A DNA stretch of 64,000 bases from positions 41,126,475-41,190,474 of the forward strand of contig OX123205.2 in assembly GCA_944739405.2 (NCBI GenBank), given 5' to 3'. The notes under the pieces were generated by a model. It did no database searches. It was not told the origin of the DNA and saw only the letters and a list, made by a program, of their open reading frames with translations. This DNA is from Euclidia mi. Taxonomy: Eukaryota > Arthropoda > Insecta > Lepidoptera > Erebidae. Both the position numbers and the translations under genes were made by a program. Position 1 is the first letter of the stretch. Each line of letters begins with the position of its first letter. Below are positions 10,453-20,772 of this stretch, one piece after another.

Positions 10453-10887
10453 TCTTAATATTATAAAGCTGAAGAGATTGTTTGTTAGGTGGTGTATGAG
10501 TGCCTAGCTCCAGATGTGATGCTGTTGGTCTAGCCTGATAAAGGCTTCGATATTTGGTGGAAATACTGTATTACATAGGTCGTAGTACAATATTGAATAC
10601 ACGGCCGTGGCGTGTGTGTGGTGCGATGTACGACGAGTGAGTGGCGTGTGGCGCCCGGTGGGTTCGGCCGAAGAACCGGTCCTCGCTAGACGTCGGCAGC
10701 CCGCCGCTATGGAACGCAGTACCAGGTGGAAAGCTCTAATTTCAGGAACTATTCAAAAATTGTGTCTGTGTTGAACATACCCTTAATGAAGGAAGTCTAT
10801 TATATAGGATACATAACATCACGCTATAAGCCACGTGTGGGGAGCAGTAGACCTAAATAACACGGGTTTAACCGCGGGCTCAGCTAG
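10453..10887 (+). mobile_element. Helitron-like element carrying a GC-rich insert
   Basis: Begins A|TC at 10453 and ends CTAG|T at 10884-10887. Shares 'attataaagctgaagag' at the 5' end and 'ctaatttcaggaactattc ... acatcacgctata ... accgcgggctcag' at the 3' end with sister copies. Between about 10487 and 10729 the sister sequence is replaced or interrupted by about 240 bp that is much more GC-rich ('gtgtggcgcccggtgggttc'). Short direct repeats AGGTGG lie at both edges (10487-10492 and 10724-10729). No convincing open frame spans the insert. Confidence 0.7.
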
Positions 10888-11120
10888 TTATAACTATAAT
10901 ATTCTATTTATAACTAAAGGTTTCTAGTAGAAAAATATATTTGCCTGACTGATCCACATATATCTAAAAATACCGAAATGCTTTTGAAACTTTGATTGCG
11001 TACAGGAAATTAGTGTACTGCTATTATTTCCCGTATGGAATGAACTAGTTTTACTACGAGTATAAAGAGTTACGTACAAACTAATTGCCTATTACTTAGA
11101 GGTTGATTCGTTTGAATATC

Positions 11121-11377
11121 ATACATACATAGTATCACCCCTATATCCTTGAAGAGAGGCAGAGGTGTATTGCTACACCCACTTTTCGCCAGATTTATTT
11201 TAGTCCCACGTAATAGGGGGCGAGACTATGGCCGTACCGGGCACATTACCAGATTCCGTGCTGCTACTGAGAATTTCCTAACGTAAAAACCCAATAATAC
11301 TTTGCCCGACCCGGGGATCATACCCGAGACTTCCCAATCCCACGAGCACATTTATGCCGTGAGACCAATGAGGCAGT
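11121..11377 (-). repeat. type 2 tRNA-derived SINE
   Basis: Same architecture as 8911-9157, read on the minus strand: head around 11377 ('actgcctcattggtctcacg'), a decayed B box ('ggtatgatcccc'), 'gggtcgggcaaagtatta', then the tail ending 'gtatgtatg'. Confidence 0.75.
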
Positions 11378-11889
11378 AATAATTTTTTTTTATTTTATCG
11401 TTTTAAGTATCATTTTTAATATTTAATATTATTTCTTTTCTATTTACATTTTTAGTGTTTCGAGGGACTTTAGAAACATTCAATCAATGGAGACAAAGGT
11501 CATATCGATGTCCTATATGATAATTTTTTATTTGGAATAATTTTACTTTTATATTTTCCTACGGATGTTAGATTATCTGCCATCCATGAAGATGGCGCTT
11601 GCAACAGAGCCAAAATATTAGTTACTCGAAGCAAAGGTACGTGGTATATCTCGTAGGCAAATGTAAAAGTAATATTAATGCCCACGAAAGTTCAAATGCC
11701 TATACTAGAATTCGTCCGTGTGGTGACGGATTAAGAATACGGAATGTCACCACCCCATATCATCCCATGGGTGTCGTACTCGTAAGAGCCGACAGAGGGA
11801 GCATATTATGCAGAGAACACCACTGTAAGAGAAGGAAAACTTGATACAAACCCTATACCAACCCGTTTGGCCAGCGTGGTATAGTAGGC
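11378..11889. other. no recognisable gene
   Basis: Overlapping short frames on both strands (11500-11685 minus, 11599-11844 plus) carry no recognisable motif. They run up to the RTE-type tail at 11890. Confidence 0.4.
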
Positions 11890-11962
11890 CAATTCCTCCT
11901 TTCAAAGGAGAGCCCTAGTCCAGCAGTGGACTGTTAAAGGCTGACGATGATGATGATACTGG
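11890..11962 (+). repeat. RTE-type LINE 3' end relic
   Basis: 'ggagagccctagtccagcag' followed by 'tggactgttaaaggctgacg' and (atg)n matches the 3' terminal sequence of the fragments at 36005-36144 and 12884-13036. Only the last about 70 bp is preserved. Confidence 0.55.
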
Positions 11963-12632
11963 AATTATTTTACTTTATAATTTTAATAACTTTTATCTGA
12001 TGATTGAAAATTCAGCCCTAAATTAATTTTAATTTATATATCATACATGTCAATGTGTGCAATCTCTTTTCATATAAAAGTAGACAAATTTTTGGGAACA
12101 AAAAATTTCAATTCTTCTTCTATCGGCATTTCCCTATAATGTAATTTATCCGCTAATAAATTCTCCAAGTACAGACTCAATTACGCTTATCGAGTTATAT
12201 TAAACAGAGCTAATTGACCAAGGGAAGCTGTGTCGCACATTCACATTATTAAGTACCAAGCGTTGTCGATAGGAGAGGAATTCAGGTAGTAATGGTATTA
12301 TCGCTTTCGAAAATTGGAAGGCTAGTTGGCAAGCGTATTCCTGGATATGCGTTAGGTATTGCTCACATAGGAGCTTTGTGTTTCGATGTGAAAAGTGAAA
12401 AAAATATATATACCGCATATTGTACGTCAATTTTTGCCCGGAAAGTATGTATTTAGCCCATGATATAGAAGCTACCTATGCTAGAAGATACCTATTTATT
12501 TAACAAAATATCAGTAAAAAATATTTTATTTTCAATTAAGCATTTTTGTCAAAATCAGAATTTCGTAGCACTACAACGTGACGTGTACGAGAGTTAAACT
12601 ACTTTGTAGGTAACAAATAGTACATCAATCTA
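11963..12632. other. no recognisable feature
   Basis: AT-rich; the minus frame at 12200-12430 has no recognisable motif. Confidence 0.45.
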
Positions 12633-12634
12633 AT

Positions 12635-12795
12635 GGCCGCCATACCCGCTACGGTTTACCGGAGAGGTTTACCTGTGCAGGTATACCTGCGCAGTAATAA
12701 CGGAGTGTGTGTGTGTGGGATTACACTTGTGCAGTTTTATGTACATTTTTGACCTGCACAGGTAACCTCTCTGGTAGACCGTATCGTGTATGGCC
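12635..12795. mobile_element. short MITE with about 45-bp inverted termini
   Basis: The left half ('acggtttaccggagaggttt', then 'acctgtgcaggt') is repeated inverted in the right half ('acctgcacaggtaacctctc', 'tggtagaccgta'). The outer ends are 'ggcc...catac' and 'gtatggcc'. Total about 161 bp with a (gt)n stretch in the middle. TA on both sides (12631-12632 and 12796-12797) may be the target duplication, with small end differences. Confidence 0.75.
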
Positions 12796-12883
12796 TACAT
12801 TTCGTATCGTCCGTCATGTTGTAGTATTGGAAAATAAACCTTGTGACGAAATTGCATTGCATTAAACCACGTTAACCACCTAC

Positions 12884-13036
12884 TGGTAGGCCTCCCGCAA
12901 GGTGGATTGACGACCTTGTTGGGATGGCAGGCAGCAAATGGATTTGGTTGGCTCAAGATCGGTCCACTTAGACAACCTTGGGGGAGGCCTATGTCCAGCA
13001 GTGGATTACTTGACGTATTTTGGCTGATATGATGAT
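12884..13036 (+). pseudogene. RTE-type LINE ORF C-terminus and 3' end
   Basis: Translates to a PPARWIDDLVG... frame ending in EAYVQQWIT and a stop, with one internal TAG in place of a tryptophan codon found at the same position in the 36005 copy. This matches the end of the RTE-type reverse transcriptase ORF. It is followed by 'ggctgatatgatgatga', the short 3' repeat tail. Heavily 5'-truncated, non-functional. Confidence 0.7.
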
Positions 13037-13831
13037 GAACTGAAAGCAAATCGAGAAATCAAAGTAGTAAAAATAATAATAAAAAATAATTTGATAATAA
13101 TTATTGTCGAATATAACAGGCGCAAAAAGACAGCGTTATAAACCATAATAAATATAAACCATAATTATGCCATGCTACCACATCGCTATAGATACAAAGG
13201 TCATACAATTTGTTCATATAAAGCACCGGAATCCAAAATATTTTATCCATACCTAACCCGGGGCCCAACTTCAAAAATTTTCGTATATAAAAAGTGGATC
13301 TTATAACAAGTGTAAATTGAAACACTGAGTAAAGGCCACTGTGATGTAAGGGTGTGGTTTGATTTAAGCCCGGAGGGAACCTGTTTCAAGTCTCCAAGGT
13401 TCAACTCAACTTTAAATAGAAATTGACATTTAGAGTTAACCTTAAGTCTAGATCTTTATCTGGACCTAGATTTCTTTGTAAAGATTTAGCAAAGAAAGCG
13501 GTGGACATTTCAGCTGCCCAGAGGCTTGGCGTATATTGGAAAATTGCTCTAATTCAACGTGGTAGTGCAGCCAGTCGTTAAGTTCGCTTACAGCTGAACG
13601 GCATAGATCATAAATTTTGTAAAGATTTTCAAAATTAAATATTACTAGATATTTCAATGTATAAAGAGATTTATGTTTCAGTTAAAGCTTTCGTATAAAA
13701 TTTTAACCCCTATTTTTGCTTTTTGACATTTTCAGAAAATCCTTTCTGAATCGATGTTTAAGTCATGAAATATACAAATTGAGAATTTTTTGTCGTTTAT
13801 TGATCTATCAAACAAAATAATTAAGCAGGTC
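13037..13831. other. no recognisable feature
   Basis: AT-rich; the short minus frames at 13101-13325 and 13466-13657 have no recognisable domain. Confidence 0.45.
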
Positions 13832-13834
13832 TAA

Positions 13835-14135
13835 CGCTGTTAGTCCACTTACGCAATTGGATGCGTCAACGAAACTATGAAATATCTGTCAGTTGCATGA
13901 AAACGTATTTGTATATGCTATGTCTCACTCTATTACACAGTATGATTATATAAATTACATCCTTGTCACTACTGTTCCGCAGATAACTGCGAAATTGTCA
14001 TTACATATACACAGACGTTTTGACACAACATGCGTCAAATTTTTCTTGTAGTTTGGTAGTTTCGCACATGTTTTGTTGCCGCAATAGTTCCGCAAAAGTT
14101 TCGCAGCCGCATGCGAACGCGTAGTACTAACAGCG
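13835..14135. mobile_element. Harbinger-like MITE, TSD TAA
   Basis: Left end CGCTGTTAGT and right end ACTAACAGCG are inverted repeats. The similarity continues inward through 'acgc', 'atgcg' and 'gaaact'. TAA is present at both 13832-13834 and 14136-14138. A 3-bp TAA/TTA target is typical of PIF/Harbinger transposons; the assignment rests on that alone. 301 bp, non-coding. Confidence 0.65.
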
Positions 14136-14528
14136 TAACAGCGTTAATCGCGTAAAATTAACTTATTTAAGGTATAAATACCTATTTGCTTCCGACGTTT
14201 CTATCGTCTTTTACAGGTCGTGGTCACGGAGAGTGAGAGAGAGTCTACGTGATTAAGACCCGCTATTATTTTGTATGGTGTATACAAATAGTGAAAGTTT
14301 AATTTAGATGATCTATCAAAGACAAATATAAACAATTTTACTGAAAGAGAAAATAAGTGGCATGGTCACAATGGCATTATTACGTAGTTAATATTTTATT
14401 ATACTTTGAAACCTGACCCTAACTGCAAAGTTAGAGTCTCCATTGATGAGATTTTAAACTGAAAGTCAGTGCGGTTTTTGAGGAATTTCTTTTATTGTTT
14501 TCTATTGCCGATATGATGTTTATTTTTT
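14136..14528. other. no recognisable feature
   Basis: AT-rich, nothing supported. Confidence 0.5.
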
Positions 14529-14755
14529 AATCATCATCATCAGCTCTTTATACTATCCCACTGCTGGGCACGGGCCTTTTCTCACTATGAGAAGGGTAAG
14601 GCCATAGTCCACCACGCTGGCCAAGTGCGGGTTGGCAGACTTCACATGTCTTTCGAGAACATTATGGTGAACCCTCAGACATGCAGGTTTCCTCACGATG
14701 TTTTCCTTCACCGATTAGCAAGCGATAATTAACAATTTAATACGCACTATTTTTT
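14529..14755 (-). repeat. SINE with 'cccactgctgggca' tail
   Basis: Best copy of this tail in the window: 'aatcatcatcatcag', 'atcccactgctgggcacggg', 'ggccatagtccaccacgctg', 'acttcacatgtctttcgaga', 'caggtttcctcacgatgttt'. At the right it continues into 'gcgataattaacaa', which belongs to the type 1 head body. The head and tail combination therefore differs from the 282-637 copy. Confidence 0.75.
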
Positions 14756-16747
14756 AATATTTTTTTAATTATTAATAATGTTAAATTAATCTTTATTTCC
14801 TGTCAACTTATGTGCATATGAAATGTAGTTTTTGTCCAACTATGCATGTGGTTGAAATAAAATTAATTTATTCGTTGCATGTAAACTTACTGTTTAAGTT
14901 AATATGAAATGAAATGTTTTTATCTTATCATAGAATTCATCAAAAATTTAATAATCCCTAAACTATTTGAATAATCTTGATCGACAGTCAAAAAGCCCGA
15001 CCCGTAAATACCACAATGACCCTGCGAATCAGTACTCTTGAGTAAAACAGTACTCAGCCGTAACCTGAACGATCTTTCGGCCGTTAAATCACGGGGTTTA
15101 CGGCTCCTTTGGGAGGAAAAACGGCTGTCCTTACACTCTCAAGATTCAGAATGGTTTTTTGCCGACGAACCATAAGTTTTATTTTCTCTGTGTTTTTTAT
15201 AAGGAGGAAGGGAGTGTTTTCTTCAAAGGTGGCGGTTTTGCTTCAAAGTTTGTGGAATTGATTGCCACCTAAAGTTGGAAAATCTTGGCCCTATGTAGAT
15301 AACTCTCTTTAAAATAGTGTTTGATAATATGTGTTGCGTCTTTCTTTCTTTATAATCATTAAAATGTAGTTATTTAATCTTTAATCAACATTATATCAAT
15401 AAGCTAATATTTTGAAAACAAAACAACTTATAAATCAAATAAAAACGTCACAGCATCGTTTTAATGTTGTATCGATTTCACATAAAATCGATTTAAAAGG
15501 TGCAACTCTGCTTTTGTCAAAGACAACCTGCTGTGACAGTTAGATGCTACAGAATACTTCTGCGGGTTGATGTCAATCTGACATATTATGTCATTTTTAA
15601 AACACCGATATCTTCTTTTTCCAGATTTCCCGAGTGGAAATAGAATCATTTATAGACTCTGTTACTTACGCCGATTATTTTGATATATTTTTTATTACTG
15701 TACGTTTCAATTTACATTCAGACATTTTGATGTATGGAGATCTGCCATTGTCCTTTGAGCCAAACAAATAAACTGGTCAAGCTAAATAAAACTGTTTAAA
15801 AAAAATTGGTTGCCTGTAAAGTCGGTATACGGGCGAAAGTTTTACGTGACAACGACTTTGAGTGGTAAAATAATTTTAATGTGAATATTCATTCGTATAG
15901 TAGGAAGAAGGATGAAAGACGCGTGCCTTTCACTTTTTATGTCTGTCTCTCTCGCTCTTAGGCGGGACGCGTGCCTCTCACTCGCTCTCATTGTGAGCGC
16001 ATAACGTGAGCGGAGCGTAACGCAGTTTCTTGAAGTGTCACCCGGCAAACCAATTTATAAGACGTTGTCACGTCAAAATCTTTTCTATTCCAATAATTTC
16101 TCGATAAATGTATTTTTAACGACATCGAACCAAGAATCGCACTACCTGACTGCTCAAATCAATACTTGAACTGCTTATCAAGCGAAATGCCAGTCCCTTA
16201 GCCACCTCAGCGAAAATATCCGAATTCAACAACTTTCATTATTATCGAATTACGTTCGTTGGACCGGTCAAATAGTACGATTTAGTAACTAACGAGGCTT
16301 ACCCTGGCTCCGCCTGTAATTGAGTAAAAAGTGACTGTTATGTGCCGGCTAGTTTTTGTATAATAGTGCGATTCAATCATGTTGGGGTGCGTTATAGTGA
16401 AATGTGGACTGAATATAAAGATAAATAATTTTGAAATATAGATTTGTATTGTGCCATGATACTTACCACATGCGTCATTTATTTTACTTTCGTCAGGTTC
16501 ATTATTATTTATTGCTTAGATTTGAGTATTTTATTTTTTTCTTGCTTGTCTTTTGTTTTCCTTGTAATGATAATAACACTCACTATCATTTTTTCAGCAA
16601 AATAAATGAATTTGAAGAAAAACCCATTGTGCCTTTTTTATGTACAAAGTAAATAATTTATTTATTCTTCTTCCTCTCCTTCTGTGGACGGTGAGCGAAT
16701 GGTGCCCAATGACACTGGCGTCTTAAGACTATGGTTGCCAGTTTACT
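14756..16747. other. no confident feature
   Basis: About 2 kb without supported genes. A short direct repeat of 'gacgcgtgcct(t/c)tcac' occurs at about 15918 and 15967 in a patch with 'ctcgctct' runs. The small frames (15461-15649 minus, 15842-16048 minus, 16431-16652 plus) carry no recognisable motif. Confidence 0.45.
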
Positions 16748-16920
16748 ATCAGGAAAGGAGTATCGGCCAGTCCTAATTGTTGAAATATCCATTGGCTTTG
16801 GCTACTAGAGATTCAAATCTGAGATAACCTCCATACAAAATATGTCAAACATGTATCTTCAGTAGCCAAATCCATGAATAGATTAACAATTGAGACCGTT
16901 CGTAAGTCGTCTGTCATCCT
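16748..16920. mobile_element. probable MITE / long hairpin
   Basis: The left arm ('cctaattgttgaa', 'ttggctttggctact') is found inverted in the right arm ('agtagccaaatcc', 'ttaacaattgag'), so the segment folds on itself over about 60 bp per side with mismatches. The outer ends are not sharp and no target duplication was found. Confidence 0.45.
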
Positions 16921-17475
16921 TGTGGTTTACTAAAGATTTAGCATATTGAGTTTTATAATCATTTCTGTTCATGTTTTTGTTAGAAGTTAATCTACAGTAT
17001 AACTATATCAACTGCCCATAGAATATATACAAGTAGCTTACATTGTAAGCTACGTAGAAATAGTCCACATTAACTGCTCACATAATTCTGCACTAAATAG
17101 AAACTGTCTAATTTATGTGATAGCTAACGTAGATCCGACAAGAGGGTGTTAGTGGGTTTTGTACAGGGGGTAGTTAGACAACCTGTATAAGGATGTCTGG
17201 TTGGATTAGATTCAGCATTCAGCATTCAGTCCTTGGGTCGAGGGGAAGAAACGCTTATTCAACGCCGCTTCTAGATCCAGCAAGAAGGCTATTGCTGAGG
17301 CCAAGGCAGAACACGTTGCCAGAATTGGTGAGCGGCTTGGAAGATATCCCTCAGGGAGTCGTGCTTTCTGGTCGCTCGCCAAAGCTGCGCAAGGCAACTT
17401 CTGCCAGATCAGTCTCCCGCCACTGCTTAATTTGATGACAGTCTGGCCCATAGCGCAAAAGACAAGGCTGACGTC

Positions 17476-17772
17476 TTGGTCCAACTATTTGCCTCGAACT
17501 CGACCTTGGATGACAAGAGAGCCACACCACCGTCCATCCCATGGTGTGGGAGCTCCCTGCCTGAAATCCGCATTACACAACGTGCGGTCAGATGGCAGCT
17601 CAAACTTCTGGACATCTACAAGTCGAGTGGGCCTGACGGCATCCCAGCAGTGTTGCTGAAGACGTGCGCCCCTGAGTTGACCCCCGTATTAACGCGCTTA
17701 TATCGTCTTTCCTATAATGCTAACAAGGGTTCCATCTTCGTGGAAGATAGCCCATGTTCACCCTATTCCTAA
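17476..17772 (+). pseudogene. LINE pre-RT segment, frameshifted from RT
   Basis: This 98-codon frame contains SSGPDGIPAVLLKTCAPEL followed by TPVLTRLYRLSY, the conserved block just before RT motif 1 in CR1/Jockey-type ORF2 proteins. It then leaves the correct frame near 17718-17735, where the sequence 'VPSSWK' continues in the frame of the next entry. Earlier ORF2 sequence (from about 17190) is present in the two other plus frames with stops, so at least three reading-frame breaks separate the remnants. It is a decayed part of the same LINE, not an independent gene. Confidence 0.75.
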
Positions 17773-19108
17773 AAAGGGTGACAGATCGGAACCGTCAAAC
17801 TACAGGCCAATAGCGGTAACGTCCTTACTCTCCAAGGTAATGGAGCGAGTCATCAACAACAAACTCCTCCAATACCTAGAGGATCGCCAGCTGATCAGCG
17901 ACCGCCAGTACGGTTTCCGGCATGGTCGTTCGGCTGGCGACCTTCTAGTGTACCTTACACACCGCTGGGCAGAAGCCTTGGAGAGTGGGGGCGAAGCTCT
18001 AGCCGTTAGTCTTAACATTGCCAAGGCGTTTGACCGGGTCTGGCACAGGGCACTTCTATCGAAGTTACCATCTTATGGAATCCCCGAGGGACTCTGCAAA
18101 TGGATTGCCAGCTTTCTGGCTGATCGGAGCATTAAAGTCGTCGCAGACGGCAGCTGCTCCGAAATGAAGTCGATCAACGCTGGCGTCCCACAAGGCTCGG
18201 TGCTCTCCCCAACGCTGTTCATCTTGCATATCAATGACTTGTTGTCAATTGAGAACATGCATTGCTATGCAGATGACAGTACGGGTAATGCGCGGTACAC
18301 CAGCCAACAGAATGTCCCTCGGAGCCAGGTACAGGAAAGACGATTGCAACTTGTCTCTGAAGTCGGGGACTCTCTAGGGAGCGCCTCCAAATGGGGTGAA
18401 AAGAACCTTGTTCAATTTAACCCCACTAAGACACAAGTATGCGCGTTCACTGCGAAGAAGGACCCTTTCGTTATAGCACCTCGGTTTCAAGGTGTACCCC
18501 TGCATATTGCCGAGAATATTGGGATCCTCGGCGTCGAAATATCGAACAAAGTCCAATTTTGGAGTCATTCGGAGGATAAAGCCAAATTGGCAAGCAAGAA
18601 GCTGGGAGTGCTGAACCGGGCTAAGCGGTACTTCACACCAAGCCAACGGTTTATGCTTTATAAAGCGCAAGTCCGGCTACATGTGGAGTACTGCTCACAT
18701 CTCTGGGCCGGAGCGCCAAAATATCAGCTTGATCCACTTGACTCCCTACAGAGACGAGCTGTTCGAATCGTCGATGATCCCGATCTCACGGCTAGACTAG
18801 AGTCGCTGGAGCAGCGGAGAGACTTTGGTTCTCTCTGCGTATTTTACCGACTCTTTCACGGGGAGTGCTGCGAAGAATTGTTTAATTTGGTACCAGGGTC
18901 ACCCTTCTACCAACGTACCACTCGCCGACGCAGCAGAGTTCACCCGTACTACCTGGAAGCGTTCTCATATAGTACGGTGCGCTTCCAGCAATCTTATCTA
19001 CCACGTACGTGTAGGCTCTGGAATGAACTACCTGCTGCGGTGTTTCCCGAGCACTATGGCTTGTCCTTCTTAAAACGAGGTTTAAAGAGAGCATTACTTT
19101 CACGGTAG
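17717..19108 (+). pseudogene. LINE ORF2 reverse transcriptase, motif A mutated
   Basis: 463-codon RT frame. Visible motifs in order: VHPIPKKGDRSEPSNYRPIA (residues 14-33), QYGFRHGRS (64-72), motif A as SLNIAKAFDRVWH (98-110), NAGVPQGSVLSP (154-165), YADDS (184-188), and the C-terminal domain with QVRLHVEYCSHLWAGAPKYQ and LPRTCRLWNELPA. In this family the residue before IAKAFD is a catalytic Asp; here codon 18014-18016 is AAC (Asn), which should abolish metal binding. The start is just the first Met after a frameshift. The RT is otherwise uninterrupted to its natural stop. Assignment to the CR1/Jockey group is confident, the exact clade is not. Confidence 0.85.
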
Positions 19109-19228
19109 GCAGCAGCTTTGCTGTGTATACCCTGACATTAGCGAAGTCCATGAGCAGCGGTTACCGTTTACCATCAGATGGGCCGTTCGCTCGTCTGCCA
19201 CTAGCAGCAATAAAAAAAAAAACAAAAA

Positions 19229-19347
19229 GCCTTTGCACGGAGAATAATTTCTATTTGTCTGGAATTTAGAGAAACTGCCTGCTATGGGAGAGGTTGTGGG
19301 ATCAATTTTCACTCAGGACAAATATTTTTGTGATGAACACTAACAAT
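19229..19347. other. unassigned spacer
   Basis: Short AT-rich spacer between the LINE tail and a Helitron-like repeat. Confidence 0.4.
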
Positions 19348-19530
19348 CTGTACCTACTTATATATAAAATACTTGCGTTACTGACTGACTGACAGACAAC
19401 GCACAGCCGAAACTACTGGCCACAAGAATCTAAAATTGGGGATGTCTGTTCCTTTGGTGCACTAAGAAGGGATTTCTAACGTAACTTTCGTAGTCCCCGC
19501 AAAACAGATTCTTAGTACGGGTAATTTAAA
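19348..19530 (+). repeat. Helitron-like repeat, 3' end lost
   Basis: Starts A|TC at 19348 and carries 'tatataaaatacttgcgtta', 'ctgactgactgacagacaac', 'gcacagccgaaactactgg', 'ggtgcactaagaagg'. The same order is found in 35186-35407. The CTAG terminus cannot be found. Confidence 0.6.
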
Positions 19531-20284
19531 CATGTCCTAGAAGTCTTCCTTGTACACACGATTTAAGCCAAATCATATTCACATCGTCACAGTATAAATA
19601 TATAAACTGTACCATCGTTGTTTGCACGTCTGTACACATCTATAGGCCCGCATTAGACATGTATCATAGGCTAGATTAGTGTGATTAGAGGAATAGTATT
19701 GCAGTTTATATGATTAATAACTTGAATTTTTTATTCATTTCCTATTTTTTGTTTTTACATATTGCATGTCTGATATGGATTAACTGTTGTGTCTATTTCT
19801 TTATGCTTAATAATAAGAACTACTGTACACAGTTATGCAATTAATAAATCTTTAAAAGCAAATTAGGAGCGGCTTATGTATGATGATGAGATATAATGCT
19901 AATATATCTAGACTTTTTAGCCTTTCCTATCCCAATGTCGAAAATATACGAGTTTTGCACTTTGCGTGTTTTTTTTTCTTGAAGTTATTCAGGGGTTTTG
20001 GTTGCTTGAATGACAAGGACACACCACCCTTACCGCATTTCAATTTAAAAGTTTCCATCAATACAACTTTTTAGATTTAGGAGTTTGGTCCTATATCAAA
20101 TCCAACTTTTTACGAATTAGAGTCGTGTCACATAATAGATGGGGTTCGATTCAATTTGCATAAAGTTATCGCTGGAATGCGTTGTGGTGACGGTCAGTTG
20201 AAATCAATCATTGTGGTTTGGCGTGTTTTCGAATCAGTGTCTCGGATGGATGAGTGAGAATATAGAAATAACATTTTATATTTT
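19531..20284. other. no recognisable feature
   Basis: AT-rich; a 64-codon plus frame at 19880-20074 has no recognisable motif. Confidence 0.45.
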
Positions 20285-20287
20285 ATT

Positions 20288-20508
20288 GACTGACGCCTGT
20301 CTTTCTGAAGTGGGTGCTTTCTGAATTTTATGGGTCCCACGTAAAAGGGGATAAGACTATTGTCGTTATCAGGCACTTTGCCAGACTCCGTGCTGTTACT
20401 GAGACTTTGTAAAACTCAATTACAGTTTTGTTCGATTCCTGTCCCGGGAATCGAACTTGAGGCCACCCGTCATACATATATACTATACAGTGAACCACGT
20501 AGGCAGTC
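20288..20508 (-). repeat. type 2 tRNA-derived SINE, diverged
   Basis: Same order as 8911-9157 on the minus strand: 'gactgcctacgtggttcact', a degraded B box 'aagttcgattccc', 'gtaacagcacggagtctggc', tail 'cccataaaattcag'. The tail lacks the 'gtaatattac' block. Confidence 0.7.
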
Positions 20509-20610
20509 GTTTGTGAAAAGGCGCGATCGTCTAGTAGAGAGACTAGCATACTGGATATAAAGATATGGGAATTCTACCAACTTGTATTTAGCTGGCATAT
20601 GACCTAAACC

Positions 20611-20668
20611 TTCTCATAAGCAGGAAGCCTAGGCCCAGCAGTGGGATAAAAATAAAGCTGATGATGAT
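20611..20668 (+). repeat. RTE-type 3' end relic
   Basis: 'ggaagcctaggcccagcagt' then 'aaagctgatgatgata', the terminal motif of the RTE-type fragments, without coding sequence. Confidence 0.5.
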
Positions 20669-20772
20669 AATGACGACTAACTCTGGGTACATCAGTACAG
20701 GATAGTCTTGTTCAGTTGTCTTATTGTAAGTAGTTTGGAATCAACATAATTCAACATTTTTATGAAATGATA

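Larger units (their letters stand above)
17190..19228 (+). mobile_element. 5'-truncated non-LTR retrotransposon (CR1/Jockey group)
   Basis: Covers the region before RT (17190-17716, broken into at least three frames), the RT core (17717-19108) and a 3' UTR ending in an A-rich tail (about 19209-19226). The 3' UTR 'catcagatgggccgttcgct' is typical of a very common lepidopteran LINE family. No endonuclease domain remains, so this is a partial copy. I could not identify a target duplication. Confidence 0.85.

Noticed and set aside
17212..18258. Minus-strand frames opposite the LINE RT
   Set aside because: Antisense shadows of the plus-strand RT frame with no motifs of their own.
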